Shown here: positions 6,093-7,608 of the stretch, piece by piece | Numbering within the stretch: the first letter of the stretch is position 1 | Layout of the letters: every line of letters starts with the position of its first letter | Origin: an uncultured Planctomycetaceae bacterium | GTDB taxonomy: Bacteria; Planctomycetota; Planctomycetia; Pirellulales; UBA1268 | Length of the DNA: 7,608 bases | Assembly (NCBI GenBank): GCA_903958265.1 | Contig: CAJBSQ010000229.1 | Coordinates: 1 to 7,608, forward strand | Direction: 5' to 3' | Made by a program: the position numbers and the translations under genes | Notes under the pieces: generated by a model | Seen by the model: only the letters and a program-made list of their open reading frames with translations | Database searches by the model: none | What the model was told of the DNA's origin: nothing

Positions 6093-7417
6093 GCCGCATC
6101 CTCGTCGTCGACGACGAACCCGCCATCGGCTGGAGCCTGCGGGAAATGCTGACCGACGAGGGCCACGCCGTCGACCTGGCGGCGACTATCGCCGAGGGGC
6201 TGGCCGCAGCGGCACGAACCATTCCCGACGTCATCCTGCTCGACGTCCGCCTCCCGGGCCGTGACGGCATCGATGCGATTCCCGACCTGCGGGCGGTCAC
6301 CGCCGCCGCACCGGTCGTGGTCATGACCGCCTTCGGAGATCTCGGCACGGCCGTCCGCGCCGTCCGCGCCGGGGCGTTCGACTTCCTCGTCAAGCCGTTC
6401 GAACTCGATCACGTGGCGGGGGTGATCGCCCGCGCGATCGTGGCCGGCCACGCCGGTGGAAAGGCTCTCGATCCCGACGCTACTCCGGCCACGCTCATCG
6501 GCTCGTCGTCCGCGATGCAGGTGGTCTTCAAGCAGATCGCCGTGATCGCCGCGAGCGATCGGCCGGCGATGGTCACGGGACCATCCGGCAGCGGAAAATC
6601 CCTGGTCGCCCGCGCGATCCACGACCACGGCCCGCGGCACGACGCCCCCTTCGTGGCCACGAGCCTCAGGGCGCTCGCCCCGACCGCGCACATGGGCGAA
6701 CTCTTCACCCCCGGAAGCGGGCTCCTCGACCGGGCCGCGGGGGGCACGCTGTTCGTCAACGACATCGCCTGCGCTCCGGACGACGTCCAGGAGCGACTCG
6801 CGGCCATGCTCGATGCCGCGCCGTCCGCAGGCGTGCGGCTGATCGCCGGCTCGGGCAACCGCCCCACGATTCTCGGCCTCATCCCCAGACTCGCCGAGCG
6901 CCTGCGGTCGCTCGTGGTCGAGGTGCCATCGCTCGCGGACCGCAGCGCCGATGTGGAACCGCTCGTTCGCGAACTGCTCGACCGCCATGCCGCGGCCACC
7001 GGAGGAATCCCGCCGGCGGTCACGGCCGAGTTCATCGCCGCGATTCGTTCCCGCGACTGGCCGGAGAACGTCCGCGACCTGAAGGCCGCCGTCGAGCATG
7101 CCGCGGTCGTCGCCAGGGGTGCCCCGCTGGAACGATCGCACCTCCCGGTCAACGGGCGCTCCGCCGGCGGTCCCGTCGCGGCCGCCACACACCACCTCGC
7201 CACCGCCGTGCGGGAATGGGCGGCAGCAGCCCGCCAGGAGTTCGCCCAGCTGCCGGAACCAGACCTCCACAACCGCACCGTCCGGCTCGTCGAGGCGACG
7301 CTCCTCCGCGAGGCGCTCGCCCATACCGGCGGCAACCGCACCGCCGCCGCCAAACTCCTCGGCCTCGACCGGGCGACGCTCCGGACCAAGCTCCGGCAGC
7401 TTGGTCTCGACGACTGA
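6089..7417 (+). CDS. NtrC-type response regulator with degenerate AAA+ domain
   Basis: A 442-residue regulator in three parts. The receiver (1-118) is intact: Asp8/Asp9, phospho-acceptor Asp52 (LLDVRLPGRDG), Thr80 and Lys102. The central domain (about 133-355) descends from sigma-54 activator AAA+ modules: Walker A is GPSGSGKS (164-171) and WPENVRDL (324-331) matches the sensor II region. However, between ELF (204-206) and GGTLF (218-222) only 11 residues remain, so the GAFTGA loop that touches sigma-54 is deleted. Walker B reads LFVNDI instead of LFLDEI, and the FREDLYYRL arginine-finger stretch is replaced by LIPRLAERL (264-272). The C-terminus (about 400-437) is a Fis-type helix-turn-helix (GGNRTAAAKLLGLDRATLRT). 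It probably binds DNA when phosphorylated by the upstream kinase but is unlikely to remodel sigma-54 polymerase. GGAG (6077-6080) lies eight bases before the ATG. Two TGA codons in tandem end it. Confidence 0.93.
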   Translation: MSRILVVDDEPAIGWSLREMLTDEGHAVDLAATIAEGLAAAARTIPDVILLDVRLPGRDGIDAIPDLRAVTAAAPVVVMTAFGDLGTAVRAVRAGAFDFLVKPFELDHVAGVIARAIVAGHAGGKALDPDATPATLIGSSSAMQVVFKQIAVIAASDRPAMVTGPSGSGKSLVARAIHDHGPRHDAPFVATSLRALAPTAHMGELFTPGSGLLDRAAGGTLFVNDIACAPDDVQERLAAMLDAAPSAGVRLIAGSGNRPTILGLIPRLAERLRSLVVEVPSLADRSADVEPLVRELLDRHAAATGGIPPAVTAEFIAAIRSRDWPENVRDLKAAVEHAAVVARGAPLERSHLPVNGRSAGGPVAAATHHLATAVREWAAAARQEFAQLPEPDLHNRTVRLVEATLLREALAHTGGNRTAAAKLLGLDRATLRTKLRQLGLDD

Positions 7418-7447
7418 TGAGCGCAGGCCGGGGAAAACTTCGCCGCC

Positions 7448-7468
7448 CGCGGTGAAGGATTCACCGCG
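7448..7468 (+). terminator. Strong hairpin downstream of the regulator gene
   Basis: CGCGGTGAA-GGA-TTCACCGCG forms a perfect 9-bp stem with a three-base loop, 30 bases after the regulator's stop codon. Its place at the end of the kinase-regulator operon suggests a transcription end or an mRNA 3'-end stabiliser. No run of T follows (the next bases are CCATCC), so it is not a textbook intrinsic terminator. It could instead be a regulatory element for the pilin-like gene that starts 69 bases further on. Confidence 0.45.
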
Positions 7469-7537
7469 CCATCCAGCGCCCGCCGCCGATAGGATCCCGA
7501 GGCCTTGTGCCCATGCCATCCCGGCTGCGAGCTCGCG

Positions 7538-7608
7538 ATGCCCGTCACGGCCCAATCACGCACCCCGACGGCTGGGTTTACCCTGGTGGAACTGCTGGTC
7601 GTGATCGC
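7538..7608 (+). CDS. Prepilin-like protein, N-terminal fragment (probably DUF1559 type; cut by window edge)
   Basis: The first 23 codons are visible. The leader MPVTAQSRTPTAG is followed by FTLVELLVVI, the classical type IV prepilin or pseudopilin processing site: cleavage after Gly13 by a prepilin peptidase, methylation of Phe14, and Glu18 at the conserved +5 position. The hydrophobic stretch is the start of the membrane-embedded N-terminal helix. In Planctomycetes this leader most often belongs to the large DUF1559 family of H-X9-DG-type proteins, but a general secretion pseudopilin (GspG/GspH-like) is also possible and the visible part cannot separate them. The ATG at 7538 is the only sensible start, as an ATG at 7513 is in another frame. 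There is no clear ribosome site; the start is preceded by the palindrome GCGAGCTCGC (7527-7536). Confidence 0.8.
   Translation, partial: MPVTAQSRTPTAGFTLVELLVVI

Noticed and set aside
4266..7555. Very long open frames on the minus strand across the kinase and regulator genes (4266-6008 and 5843-7555)
   Set aside because: They are mirror frames of GC-rich coding sequence. Their translations are Arg/Gly/Asp-rich without any family motif, while the plus-strand genes carry full motif sets.

Overview
The window is GC-rich bacterial DNA (about two thirds G+C by eye). It fits a planctomycete, probably of the Pirellulales type. The grounds are a prepilin-like N-terminus (GFTLVELLVVI) of the sort multiplied in Planctomycetes, a planctomycete-style exported GH43-like protein, and an NtrB/NtrC-like kinase-regulator pair. 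This placement is inference; there is no rRNA or marker gene here. No tRNA, rRNA, CRISPR array, insertion sequence or integrase was seen.

Layout from left to right. (1) Positions 1-38, minus strand: the first codons of a dodecin gene, cut by the window edge. (2) 195-332, minus: a 45-residue protein of unknown function with a strong ribosome binding site. (3) 506-880, plus: a CrcB/Fluc fluoride channel, convergent with (4) 888-3032, minus: a 714-residue patatin-like phospholipase with an internal membrane segment and an unrecognised C-terminal domain. (5) 3181-3645, plus: an MscL mechanosensitive channel, divergent from the patatin gene and convergent with (6) 3655-4611, minus: an exported five-bladed beta-propeller protein related to GH43-type glycosidases. 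(7) 4680-6092 and (8) 6089-7417, plus: a membrane histidine kinase and an NtrC-type response regulator, overlapping by four bases (ATGA). (9) 7538 to the edge, plus: the start of a gene for a pseudopilin-like (probably DUF1559-type) protein.

How the genes relate. The kinase and regulator are clearly a cognate pair: the kinase keeps its phospho-accepting His and ATP-binding motifs, and the receiver keeps its Asp, Thr and Lys. CrcB, MscL and the membrane-tethered patatin all act at the cytoplasmic membrane, but they lie in alternating orientations with very short gaps, so they are separate transcription units rather than an operon.

The most unusual item is the response regulator. It looks like a sigma-54 activator in overall design (receiver, AAA+, Fis-type helix-turn-helix), but the AAA+ domain has lost the GAFTGA sigma-54 contact loop, the acidic Walker B pair and the usual arginine-finger segment. 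It probably works without sigma-54 ATPase chemistry. The second is the patatin protein, whose C-terminal domain of roughly 240 residues I cannot assign. I found no multi-gene defence system or other clearly new multi-gene system.
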